This document shows, one piece after another, positions 17,421 to 24,949 of a stretch of 64,000 nucleotides of DNA. Below the pieces are notes generated by a model. That model had not been told where the DNA came from, searched no databases, and worked only from the letters and a program-made list of their open reading frames with translations. Positions within the stretch are counted from its first letter, which is position 1, and the number at the start of each line of letters is the position of its first letter. A program made the position numbers and the translations under genes. Source of the DNA: Chitinilyticum aquatile DSM 21506 (GTDB taxonomy: Bacteria; Pseudomonadota; Gammaproteobacteria; Burkholderiales; Chitinibacteraceae); contig NZ_AUMS01000007.1 in assembly GCF_000430805.1 (NCBI RefSeq), positions 186,001-250,000 on the forward strand, read 5' to 3'.

Positions 17421-18709
17421 GATCGGCATTCCTGCAATGAAACGGGTTTGGTGACGGGGCAAGTCGCTGACTCATTCGCGGCATCGGCCACGGCAAATTC
17501 AGCGCGGTAGCGCTGCAGCAACCCAAAGGCCAGCAGTTTGAACACGCAGGGCAAGGCGGCATAACACACGGCCAGCGCCAGCAGCCCCTGGCCGCTGCCC
17601 GAGGAAAAGCCCAGCAGCTGCAAGAGTGGCAGCGATACGCCCACCGCCAGCGCCAGCGCCAGCTTGCCGCACAGGCTCCACCAGCCGTAACGCTGTGTAA
17701 GTGCCTCTTCACCGCCCAGCGCACCCAGCATCGCCGGCGGAATCACCAGATCGGCCCCCAGCAGCAGCCCGGTCAGCACGCAGATCGCGGCGAAAGGGAT
17801 GACATCGCCCGCGCCCAGCCAGGGCACCGGCAGAAAGGCCAGCACACTGGCCAGCATTGCCGCACGCCAGCAAATCAGCCGGCCAAAGCGTCCCGCCAGC
17901 CACACCCAGACTGGCAGCCCAAGGACGGCGGCGAAGAAATACAGCGCCAGCAAAGGCCCAAGCCAGCGCTCGGCCTGCAGCACGTCGGCAATGAAAAATG
18001 GCGCCAGCGTCGCCGGCAGCGCGGCCGACATGGCATTAACCAGGTATACCGCCAGAAACTTGCGAATGTTGAATTCCGCCGGCCATACCCCATGCTGTTT
18101 ATCGGCAAGCATGGCCGGTACAGCAAGCGCATGCCGTGGCAGCAGCACGATCGAGATCAAAAGCAGCAGCGTCAGCACCGCCAGAGCCAGCAGCAGCCAC
18201 GCGGTCGCCCCCGCAAGCAATGCGGGCAGCAGTGCGCTGGCAAGCAGCACGCCGACCAAGCCGAAGCCTTCGCGGCTGCCATTGAGCCGGTTGCTTCCTT
18301 CCTGCGGGCCACCCAGCCGGAGCCCGAGCGCCAGATAGGGCAGCGTGATCAGGCTGTGCGCCAGTGCAATCACAGCCAGCGACAGCATCAGCCAGCCGGC
18401 CAGCGCCCAGGTTGACAGCAGAGGTGGTTGCAACAGCGCCAGCAAGCCCAGTGGCAACAACAGCCCCCCCATCCAGCGTGCTGGTGTTTCCAGCGGCGGA
18501 TGTCGATCCAGCCAGCGCCCGAGCAAGGGATCCTGCAGGGTATCGAAGAGCCGAGCTGCCAGCACCGCGGCACCGGTCAGCCCGAGCCCCAGCCCCAGCT
18601 GATCATGATAGTGCCGTGGCGCAGTGACGTAGAGCGGTAAGGCGGCCATCGCCAGCGGCAGCCCGAGCAGACCGTAGCGCAGCCAGGCACGGCCTGCGGG
18701 CGCGCTCAT
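17417..18709 (-). CDS. MFS transporter of the GPH/MelB (sugar:cation symporter-like) type
   Basis: 430 residues with 11-12 membrane helices. The N-terminal LPLYVTAPRHYHDQLGLGLGLTGAAVLAARLFDTLQDPLLGRWLDRH is the MelB-family pattern (the Asp in DTLQDPLLG). A GPH-family member with the same neighbours is known in the R. sphaeroides singlet-oxygen regulon. Its transported substrate is unknown and need not be a sugar; a lipid or lipid precursor is an inference from context. Coupled by ATGA overlaps to the genes on both sides. Confidence 0.9.
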   Translation of the reverse strand: MSAPAGRAWLRYGLLGLPLAMAALPLYVTAPRHYHDQLGLGLGLTGAAVLAARLFDTLQDPLLGRWLDRHPPLETPARWMGGLLLPLGLLALLQPPLLSTWALAGWLMLSLAVIALAHSLITLPYLALGLRLGGPQEGSNRLNGSREGFGLVGVLLASALLPALLAGATAWLLLALAVLTLLLLISIVLLPRHALAVPAMLADKQHGVWPAEFNIRKFLAVYLVNAMSAALPATLAPFFIADVLQAERWLGPLLALYFFAAVLGLPVWVWLAGRFGRLICWRAAMLASVLAFLPVPWLGAGDVIPFAAICVLTGLLLGADLVIPPAMLGALGGEEALTQRYGWWSLCGKLALALAVGVSLPLLQLLGFSSGSGQGLLALAVCYAALPCVFKLLAFGLLQRYRAEFAVADAANESATCPVTKPVSLQECRS

Positions 18710-19227
18710 GCTGGCTGCCCCAGCAAGGCACGGCGCAGGCCCGGCTCGCGTGTGCGCGGATCAAGCCAGATCGCGAAGAAGGCACGGCCGAACTCCGGAT
18801 CGGAAATCTCGCCCAGCAACCGCCCCTGCTGATAGAAGCGTGCTGGACCGCCGGGCTGGTAGACACCGGTGAGCTCGTCGCCGTCCTTCACATCGACAAA
18901 CACCCGGCGCATGGCATCTTCCCACTGTGCCAGTGCCGGCACCGGCCCGAACAGGCGGCGGATTTCATCGACACTGGTGCTGACAATGTCATCGCGCTCG
19001 ATCTCGCGCCGGTAAATCAGCTGCAGCGCGTAGGGCTGATTCGGGCTGAGCCTGCCCTGCGGGGCGTACAGGCGTGCGTCGTAAATGCGCAAGGCCAGCC
19101 AGCGCATCTCGCCCTTGCCCACCAGCTGTGCCTGCGGCAGCTTGTCCTGCAGCCAGCGTGGCGCCTCGGCCAATACACCGGCATGTATTGCCATACAGCC
19201 AAATAAAATCAGAACAAAGCGAGTCAT
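18706..19227 (-). CDS. secreted chalcone-isomerase-like protein
   Basis: 173 residues with a signal peptide (MTRFVLILFGCMAIHAGVLA). Chalcone-isomerase-like fold (PF16036 type): AQLVGKGEMRWLALRIYDARLYAPQG, LQLIYRREIERDDIVSTSVDEIRRL, FYQQGRLLGEISDPEFGRAFFAIWLDPRTREPGLRRALLG. Bacterial members are periplasmic and usually lack isomerase activity; some bind fatty acids. AGGGGG lies five bases before the ATG chosen; a GTG six bases earlier is in frame. ATGA overlap with the MFS gene. Confidence 0.88.
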   Translation of the reverse strand: MTRFVLILFGCMAIHAGVLAEAPRWLQDKLPQAQLVGKGEMRWLALRIYDARLYAPQGRLSPNQPYALQLIYRREIERDDIVSTSVDEIRRLFGPVPALAQWEDAMRRVFVDVKDGDELTGVYQPGGPARFYQQGRLLGEISDPEFGRAFFAIWLDPRTREPGLRRALLGQPA

Positions 19228-19275
19228 ACCCACCCCCTAACAGACTGTTGTAAAACAGCCTGTGAACCGTTTTTT

Positions 19276-19294
19276 CGGCGAAGCCGGAAAAATG
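19276..19294 (-). promoter_or_regulatory. conserved 19-mer upstream of the chalcone-isomerase-like gene
   Basis: CGGCGAAGCCGGAAAAATG (plus strand); differs at one base from 471-489 upstream of the AhpD-like gene, in the same orientation and at similar distance from the start. Confidence 0.25.
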
Positions 19295-19339
19295 TATGAA
19301 AAGAAACAACAAGTCCTTGATTTTTAATGAGCTGGTTTA

Positions 19340-19358
19340 CGCCGGGCTCAGCCCGGCG
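19340..19358. other. 19-bp palindrome in the cfa-like/chalcone-isomerase-like gap
   Basis: CGCCGGGCT-C-AGCCCGGCG, a perfect dyad 40 bases after the cyclopropane-synthase-family stop, in the only sizeable gap (170 bases) inside this array. No U-run. May reduce read-through or stabilise the upstream message. Confidence 0.45.
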
Positions 19359-19397
19359 CTTGATCCCGGTGCAGAAGCCGACTTTTTCAACACCCTG

Positions 19398-20618
19398 CTA
19401 CCCGGCGTGTTCCAGCCACCAGTGCGAGACGCCGATGCTGCCGGCGCGGAACCCCGCTTCGCAGTAGCACAGGTAGAAACGCCACAGCCGGATAAAGCCC
19501 TCGTCGTAGCCCTGCTCGCGGATGGCATCAAGATGTGCCTCGAAATCCTGCCGCCAGCGCAGCAAGGTTTCGGCGTAATCGATGCCGAAATCGCGCCGCT
19601 CCACCACGCGCAGCCCGGCGTCGCGCGCCTGTGCTTCAAAGGCCGTGCGGCTGGGGAGCATGCCGCCGGGAAAAATGTACTGCTGGATGAAATCGGTGCC
19701 GCGCCGGTAGTCGTCGAACAGGCTCTCGTCGATGGTGATGACCTGCAGTGCGGCCCGCCCCTCGCGCGACAGGTGACGCTTGAGCGTGGTGAAATACGTC
19801 GGCCAGTAGCGCTCGCCCACCGCTTCAAACATCTCGATCGAAACAATGTGATCGAAACGGGCGCTGGCCGGCAGATCGCGGTAATCGGTGAGGCTGCACT
19901 GCGCGAGCTTGTCGAGCCCCGCCGCGCGCAAGCGCTCCTGGGCATACGCCAATTGCTCGGTCGACAACGTCAGCCCCTGCACGCGCAAACCGGCACGCGC
20001 AGCGGTTTCCGCCAGCCCGCCCCAGCCGCAGCCGATTTCCAGCACGCTCTGCCCCGGACGTGCCTGCAGCCCGTCCAGCAGACGCAGGTATTTGCGCCGC
20101 TGCGCCTGCGCGAGATCCAGCGACAGATCACCGTCGAAACAGGCGCTGGAATAGGTCATCGTTTCGTCCAGCCACAGCCGGTAGAAGGCATTGCCCAGAT
20201 CGTAGTGCGCCGAGATGTTGCGCCGGCTACCGCTGCGGGTGTTGGCGTTGAACAGATGGCGCAGCCGGTAGGCGAGCTTGCCCAGCCAGTTGCCATTGAT
20301 CGCGGCTTCCAGCTGCGCGCGGTTGGCGATGGCAAGGCGGATCAGCGCGGTCCAGTCGTCGCAGTCGATCTGGCCGTCCCGGTAGGCTTCCGCCAGGCCG
20401 ATGTCGCCACTGGCGAGGATGCGGCCAAACGCGGCCCAGTCCCGCACCTGCAGCGTTACCTGCGGCTGGCCATGCCCGCAGGCGCGCTGGCTGCCGTCGG
20501 GCAGCTCCAGCAGCAGCAGGCCGCCAGTCAGCTTGTCCAGCTGCTGCAGCAACAGCCGGGCACGCCAGGGGGCCTGGCGAGGTGCAATGCGGGGTTGGGC
20601 AATCACTCGGGTATTCAT
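19398..20618 (-). CDS. cyclopropane-fatty-acyl-phospholipid synthase family methyltransferase
   Basis: 406 residues. An N-terminal lipid-binding domain and a C-terminal SAM methyltransferase domain with VLEIGCGWGGLAETAAR (about 195-211). Other CFA-family elements are MTYSSACF, HIVSIEMFEAVGERYWPTYF, IFPGGMLPS and the late Cys/Glu region WRFYLCYCEAGFRAGSIG. The reaction is methyl transfer to an unsaturated acyl chain of a phospholipid. In this genomic setting it could be the methylase of furan-fatty-acid synthesis (UfaM-like) rather than a housekeeping cyclopropane synthase. The sequence alone does not decide this. ATGA overlap with the DUF1365 gene. Confidence 0.93.
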   Translation of the reverse strand: MNTRVIAQPRIAPRQAPWRARLLLQQLDKLTGGLLLLELPDGSQRACGHGQPQVTLQVRDWAAFGRILASGDIGLAEAYRDGQIDCDDWTALIRLAIANRAQLEAAINGNWLGKLAYRLRHLFNANTRSGSRRNISAHYDLGNAFYRLWLDETMTYSSACFDGDLSLDLAQAQRRKYLRLLDGLQARPGQSVLEIGCGWGGLAETAARAGLRVQGLTLSTEQLAYAQERLRAAGLDKLAQCSLTDYRDLPASARFDHIVSIEMFEAVGERYWPTYFTTLKRHLSREGRAALQVITIDESLFDDYRRGTDFIQQYIFPGGMLPSRTAFEAQARDAGLRVVERRDFGIDYAETLLRWRQDFEAHLDAIREQGYDEGFIRLWRFYLCYCEAGFRAGSIGVSHWWLEHAG

Positions 20619-21391
20619 CGTGTCACCTCTTCAAGCGGTGGAGCCGGTTTGCGGAAAAACGGAACTTTTTTCAGCCACAGGCGCAGTGCCTGCCAGTGGA
20701 TGCGCGCCATCACGCCAAAGGTCATCAGCGGATAGCCCAGCAGCAGCCGGCGTACGCTCGAAGCAGCCAGCGGCTGCGGCGCGCCCCACACGGCGGTATG
20801 CAGCAGGGGACCTTCCGGGTCGTCATAGCGGATGGCGACGCGCAGCCGGCCTGCCTGGTGGTCGAAACGGAAACGGTAGACGCCAGTCACCTCATTGAAC
20901 GGCGACACATGCAGCACCTTGCGGCAAGCCAGCTCGCTGCCGGCGGCAATCGCCCCGCCGTCGCGGCTGGTCAGCAGATAGCAATGCTGCTCGCCAAAGG
21001 TGTTGTGCACCTCGGCCACCACGGCCTGCAAGGCGCCGGCCTGATCGAGGCAATACCAGAAGCTGACCGGGTTGAAGACATAGCCGAACATGCGCGGGAA
21101 ACACTGCAGCCACACCTCGCCATCGGCTCGCGTGAGCTGATGCTGTGCCAGCAATTCGCGGATCCACGCTTCGGGCGCTCGGCCGCTGCGATCACCATGA
21201 TCGGCGTAATGAAAGGACAGCGCGGAAAACCGGTTGATTGCAAAACCGGCGATGCGCGGCAGACTCTCCAGCGTGGCCACGCGCAGCAGCAGAAAGCCCA
21301 CGCCGTAATCGAAGCGGTGCTCGGCCGGCCGCAGCCGGCGGTGCATCACCCGCCCGAAGCACAGGCTGGCGTCAGGCAGCCCGGCGAACAT
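20615..21391 (-). CDS. DUF1365 family protein
   Basis: 258 residues. DUF1365 hallmarks: GRVMHRRLRPAEHRFDYGVGFLLLRV near the start, LLAQH, FPRMFGYVFNPVSFWYC in the centre, AEVHNTFGEQHCYLL, and KVLHVSPFNEVTGVYRFRF. It regularly lies between a FAD-dependent amine-oxidase-like gene and a CFA-type gene. Its role is unknown; a part in acyl-chain modification is inferred from that constant neighbourhood. Start set by GGGGAG seven bases upstream; overlaps the preceding gene by 20 bases. Confidence 0.92.
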   Translation of the reverse strand: MFAGLPDASLCFGRVMHRRLRPAEHRFDYGVGFLLLRVATLESLPRIAGFAINRFSALSFHYADHGDRSGRAPEAWIRELLAQHQLTRADGEVWLQCFPRMFGYVFNPVSFWYCLDQAGALQAVVAEVHNTFGEQHCYLLTSRDGGAIAAGSELACRKVLHVSPFNEVTGVYRFRFDHQAGRLRVAIRYDDPEGPLLHTAVWGAPQPLAASSVRRLLLGYPLMTFGVMARIHWQALRLWLKKVPFFRKPAPPLEEVTR

Positions 21392-22715
21392 CGCGCGGCT
21401 CCCCGGTAGTCGGCATGAAAACCTCATCCAGTTCGGCCTGCCAGGGCACCGTTGCCCCCAGCGCCCGGGCCACTGCCATGCCGGCCTGCAGGCCGTCCTC
21501 GTGGAAGCCGTAACGGCACCAGGCACCGCAGAACCAGACCCCGTTCACCCCCTGGATGGTCGGCAATTCTGCCTGTGCGGCAATCGCTGCGGCGTCGAAC
21601 AGCGGATGTTCGTAGTGGATTTCGCGCAGCAGATGCTCAGGCGCCGGCTCGTGCCAGGGATTGAGGGTGACTACCACCGGCTTGCTGAACGGCAGCGGCT
21701 GCAATTGATTGATCAGGTAGCTGACACAGACTGCGCGCTGCAGCTCGTCGCCCTGCGGGCCGCCCTGATAATTCCACGCCGACCACAATTTCTTGCGTCG
21801 CGGCAGGAAGGACGGATCGGTATGCACCAAGGCACGGTTTGGCTGGTAGCGCACGCTGGCCAGGATGCGGGTTTCGTCTGCGCTGGCGTCCGTCAGCATG
21901 GCCAGCGTCTGCGGGGCATGCGTGGCAAAAATCACCTCGTCAAAGCGCTTGCGCCCCAGCGCCGACTCGACCTGCACGCCTTCGTGGTTGCGCCACACGG
22001 CGCTGACCGGGGTAGCGACATGCACGGTCTGGATGCGCGGCAGCATGCGGCGCACGTATTCACGCGAGCCACCGAGCACGGTTTTCCATTGCGGGCGGTC
22101 ATTCACCTGCAGCAGCCCGTGATTCAGGCAGAACTGCAGAAAGGTCGCAGCCGGAAACTGCAGGATTTCGCCATTCGGGCTGGACCAGATGGCCGCCGCC
22201 ATCGGCAGCAGATACCAGTCACGCATCGTGTCGCCGTAGCCTTCGCGCTGCAGCAACTCGCCCAGCGTGGCACCGGATTCGCGCGCATCTGCCAGATGGC
22301 GCGCGGCTTGCGCATTGAAGCGCAGAATGTCGCGCAGCATGCGCCAGAAGGTCGGACGCAGCAGATTCTTGCGCTGGCCGAACACAGTATCGAGATTGCT
22401 GCCCGCCCATTCCAGGTCGAGGCTGGGCATGGCGACGGCAAAACTCATGTCGCTTGCCACCGTTTCGACGCCAAGATGGGCAAACAACTGAATCAGATTA
22501 GGATAGGTGCGGTCGTTGTGCACCAGAAACCCGGTATCGACCGGATAGGTGACGCCATCGAGGGTGACATCGATGGTATTGCTGTGGCCGCCGACGTAAT
22601 CGGCTGCTTCGAACAGCGTTACGTCATGCTGTGCCGCCAGCAGCCAGGCGGCGGACAAACCGCTGATGCCACCGCCAATCACGGCGATGCGTTTGCGCTG
22701 ATCACTGTGAGCCAT
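21372..22715 (-). CDS. FAD-dependent oxidoreductase (amine-oxidase/desaturase-like)
   Basis: 447 residues. The FAD-binding GxGxxG motif is at the N-terminus (IAVIGGGISGLSAAWLLAAQHDVTLFEAADYVGGHSNT). The C-terminal FAD motif is GVWFCGAWCRYGFHEDGLQAGMAVARAL. Family members beside CFA-like genes include the desaturase of the R. sphaeroides furan-fatty-acid pathway (UfaD type), so oxidation of a methylated acyl chain is a reasonable inference. It is the first gene of the array, preceded by the TGTACA-rich region. The ATG used begins MAHSDQRKRIAVIGGG; the frame is open for 19 codons upstream, but these lie in the promoter region. Confidence 0.93.
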   Translation of the reverse strand: MAHSDQRKRIAVIGGGISGLSAAWLLAAQHDVTLFEAADYVGGHSNTIDVTLDGVTYPVDTGFLVHNDRTYPNLIQLFAHLGVETVASDMSFAVAMPSLDLEWAGSNLDTVFGQRKNLLRPTFWRMLRDILRFNAQAARHLADARESGATLGELLQREGYGDTMRDWYLLPMAAAIWSSPNGEILQFPAATFLQFCLNHGLLQVNDRPQWKTVLGGSREYVRRMLPRIQTVHVATPVSAVWRNHEGVQVESALGRKRFDEVIFATHAPQTLAMLTDASADETRILASVRYQPNRALVHTDPSFLPRRKKLWSAWNYQGGPQGDELQRAVCVSYLINQLQPLPFSKPVVVTLNPWHEPAPEHLLREIHYEHPLFDAAAIAAQAELPTIQGVNGVWFCGAWCRYGFHEDGLQAGMAVARALGATVPWQAELDEVFMPTTGEPRDVRRAA

Positions 22716-22733
22716 GATGCCTGCCTTGTAGTT

Positions 22734-22802
22734 TGTACAACTCACTGTACGCTTTTGTACAATACAAAACAATCAAATATGGCTATCAGCCTGATTTGTA
22801 CA
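22734..22802 (-). promoter_or_regulatory. TGTACA operator group and probable promoter of the lipid-modification/litR operon
   Basis: TGTACA palindromes at 22734, 22756 and 22797, plus TGTACG at 22746. The second lies in a larger dyad TTTTGTA-CAA-TACAAAA (22753-22769). Read on the minus strand, TTGTTT with a 17-base spacer and TACAGT gives a weak promoter overlapped by the dyads. Published class II LitR/PplR sites contain TGTACA-type half-sites as far as I recall, so LitR is the obvious candidate binder. Confidence 0.6.
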
Positions 22803-22881
22803 GGCTATCAACAGGGCAAAATCATGCTCAATCGTGCGAAGCGGATGCGAAACGCCAGCTGCATCGCCATATAGATCAATA

Positions 22882-22928
22882 GGTATAGTCATGCAGCCAT
22901 TTATCATGAGGGGCTGCATTGACATACC
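22882..22928. repeat. GGTAT...ATACC dispersed hairpin repeat, copy D
   Basis: Begins GGTATAGTCATGCAGCC and ends GGCTGCATTGACATACC around a 13-base loop. ATGCAGCC/GGCTGCAT pairs perfectly. Lies in the 372-base gap behind the EEP-family gene. Two more TGTACA palindromes (22988, 23055) are in the same gap; no coding sequence was seen there. Confidence 0.8.
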
Positions 22929-23087
22929 TGGCATTATGATTTGCCAGCTCCTGCAGCAGCAGGCTTGCACTCACTGCAGTAGCAATCTGTACAAGCTTGC
23001 GGCCTGCACTGATGGACGGTAAGGCACGGGCTCGGCTGACTGCCTGCTTGCTTTTGTACAGTCCGGAACACTTGGCCAGCGGGCCGC

Positions 23088-23849
23088 TCAGCTGCGCAGC
23101 AGGCTGGCGTAGAGCGGCGCGTGATCCGACATCGCATGCCAGGGCGCACCGGCCAGCACTTCGGCCGTTTCGATGCTGAAGCCGCGCGTGTAGATGCGGT
23201 CCAGGCACAGCAGCGGCATGCGCACCGGAAAGCTCTTCGCCGGCCTGCCGTGCAGGGATTCGAAAGCCTCGTAGAGGCCCAGCTCGCGCGCCAGAATGCG
23301 CGAGGCTTCTTTCTGCCAGTCGTTGAAGTCGCCAGCCAGCACCAGCGGCGAGTGCCCGGGTACTTCGTGGTGGATGCAGTCGATCAGCATCGCCAGCTGG
23401 CGGCGGCGGTCGCGGGCGCGCAGATTCAGGTGCACGCAGAAAGCATGCAGCGGACGCGACCAGTGCGGGATGTTCACCACGCAGTGCAGCAGGCCACGCT
23501 GCTCGAAACGGTGCAGCGTCAGATCATGGTTGTGCCAGCGGCTGACCGGATAGCGCGACAGCACCGCATTGCCGTGATGGCCCTGCTCGTAGACGGCATT
23601 GCGCCCGTAGGTCGCCAGCCAGCCCTCGCCGGCCAGAAATTCATGCTGCGGCAAGGCCGGCCAGTGCTCGAAGCGCCGGGCATGGTGCTGATGCTCGCCC
23701 TGCACTTCCTGCAGGAACACCACGTCGGGATGAATATCGGTCAGCGCCTCGCGCACGTCATGCAGCACCAGCTTGCGATTGAGCGGCGAAAGTCCCTTGT
23801 GGATATTGTACGAAGCAACGACCAGCTTGCGATCGGTAGAACTGTGCAT
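23088..23849 (-). CDS. endonuclease/exonuclease/phosphatase (EEP) family protein
   Basis: 253 residues of the EEP (DNase I/exonuclease III-like) fold. Active-site segments: VVASYNIHKG (metal-binding Asn), VVFLQEVQGE (Glu), FCVHLNLRARDRRRQLAML (His), LVLAGDFNDWQ (Asp/Asn) and MSDHAPLYASL (final Asp-His). It resembles the YbhP-type proteins found near cardiolipin synthase ClsB. Substrate unknown; could be nucleic acid or phosphoester. The start chosen is the ATG with AGGA eight bases upstream. An ATG 45 bases earlier overlaps a TATAAT (23896-23901), which favours the later start. Confidence 0.87.
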   Translation of the reverse strand: MHSSTDRKLVVASYNIHKGLSPLNRKLVLHDVREALTDIHPDVVFLQEVQGEHQHHARRFEHWPALPQHEFLAGEGWLATYGRNAVYEQGHHGNAVLSRYPVSRWHNHDLTLHRFEQRGLLHCVVNIPHWSRPLHAFCVHLNLRARDRRRQLAMLIDCIHHEVPGHSPLVLAGDFNDWQKEASRILARELGLYEAFESLHGRPAKSFPVRMPLLCLDRIYTRGFSIETAEVLAGAPWHAMSDHAPLYASLLRS

Positions 23850-23895
23850 CAGGCTGATCCTGTCCGGACAGGCGGACTGTGTTGCGGATGTCATG

Positions 23896-23901
23896 ATTAT
23901 A
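23896..23901 (-). promoter_or_regulatory. -10 box of the EEP-family gene
   Basis: Perfect TATAAT on the minus strand. The -35 region 17 bases upstream (CGATAG) is poor. Confidence 0.45.
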
Positions 23902-23970
23902 TGAACGCAGACACCCGGCTATCGCGGCACAATTACCGTTGCCAGCCGACGAAGCGCACTTTTCAAGCCA

Positions 23971-24855
23971 TCAGCCGGCCTGCTGGCCCACAAACCGGGC
24001 AATGGCCTGCGCCAGACGGCGGGCCGGCTCCGTCTGGCGGCTCCAGTGATGCCAGAACAACGGTACGGCAATCGGGGCAATGCCGGGCAGCTGCACCAGT
24101 CGGCCCTGCGCAACCACTGCAGCGGCTTGCGCCGCCGGTACCAGCCCGTAGGCCAGCCCGGCGCAGACAGCACCGAACAGCGCGGTCGAATCGGGGATCA
24201 CATGGCAGGGATAATCGCCGTGCTGCAAGCCATGCTGCTCACGCAGCCAGCGGCGGTGGATGCTGTCCTGCTGGCCGAATACGGCAGCCGGCGCATCGGC
24301 CAGGCTCTGGGCATCCAGCCCTCCGGCAAAGAAGCGCGCGGCAAACTCGGGGGTGGCCACCAGCACATACTGCATTACCCCGAGTGGAATTACGCCACAG
24401 CCCCCGATCTGCTGGGGCTGCGTGCCGATACATCCGATCACCTCACCCAGACGCAGTTGCGCCAGCGTCTGTGCTTCGTCCGCCACCACACAATCGAGCA
24501 GCAGGCGATCCGCCAGCAGCTCAGGTGCAAGCGCAGGCAGCAGGCCGAGGGCGAGGCTGTCGGCATTCACGCCGATACGCAGCGTCAGCCAATCCGAAGC
24601 GGCCGCATCGAAACTGCCGTTGAGCTCAGCCTCAAGCAGGCGAACCTGCCGCACATGCGCCAGCAGTTTCTGGCCTGCCGCTGTGGCGCGCACCGGCGTA
24701 TCACGCACCAGCAGTACCGTGCCGCTGCGCTCTTCCAGCTGGCGGATACGCTGCGAGATGGCGGATTGCGTCAGATGCAGCCGCCGCGCCGCGCCATCGA
24801 AGCTGCCGGCCGCCACGACTGCATCCAGCGCCTCCAGCAATTTGTAATCGAGCAT
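23971..24855 (-). CDS. argP: LysR-type regulator of the ArgP (IciA) family
   Basis: 294 residues. HTH at the N-terminus: LDYKLLEALDAVVAAGSFDGAARRLHLTQSAISQRIRQLEER, which is the ArgP pattern. It is followed by a LysR effector-binding domain. ArgP responds to arginine and lysine and controls argO/lysE-type exporters and lysine biosynthesis genes. Here it is divergent from lysA with 94 bases between starts, the place held by lysR in E. coli. Control of lysA is therefore likely. Start at the ATG following AGGCAGG. Confidence 0.9.
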   Translation of the reverse strand: MLDYKLLEALDAVVAAGSFDGAARRLHLTQSAISQRIRQLEERSGTVLLVRDTPVRATAAGQKLLAHVRQVRLLEAELNGSFDAAASDWLTLRIGVNADSLALGLLPALAPELLADRLLLDCVVADEAQTLAQLRLGEVIGCIGTQPQQIGGCGVIPLGVMQYVLVATPEFAARFFAGGLDAQSLADAPAAVFGQQDSIHRRWLREQHGLQHGDYPCHVIPDSTALFGAVCAGLAYGLVPAAQAAAVVAQGRLVQLPGIAPIAVPLFWHHWSRQTEPARRLAQAIARFVGQQAG

Positions 24856-24903
24856 TAGCCTGCCTGCACGCCGATAAGAAAAGATCGTTTTACCACGGCA
24901 GCG

Positions 24904-24935
24904 GGGTTTGATTGAATAGCGCCAGACACAAACCC
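24904..24935. promoter_or_regulatory. inverted repeat in the argP-lysA divergent gap
   Basis: GGGTTTG and CAAACCC, perfect seven-base arms separated by 18 bases, ending 14 bases before the lysA ATG. A candidate LysR-type binding site. Confidence 0.4.
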
Positions 24936-24949
24936 TGAAGGAAATACGC

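Noticed and set aside
19398-20618. Assigning the CFA-family gene as cfa with certainty
   Set aside because: Cluster context fits either cyclopropane synthesis or the methylase step of furan fatty acid synthesis; the sequence does not separate them by eye.
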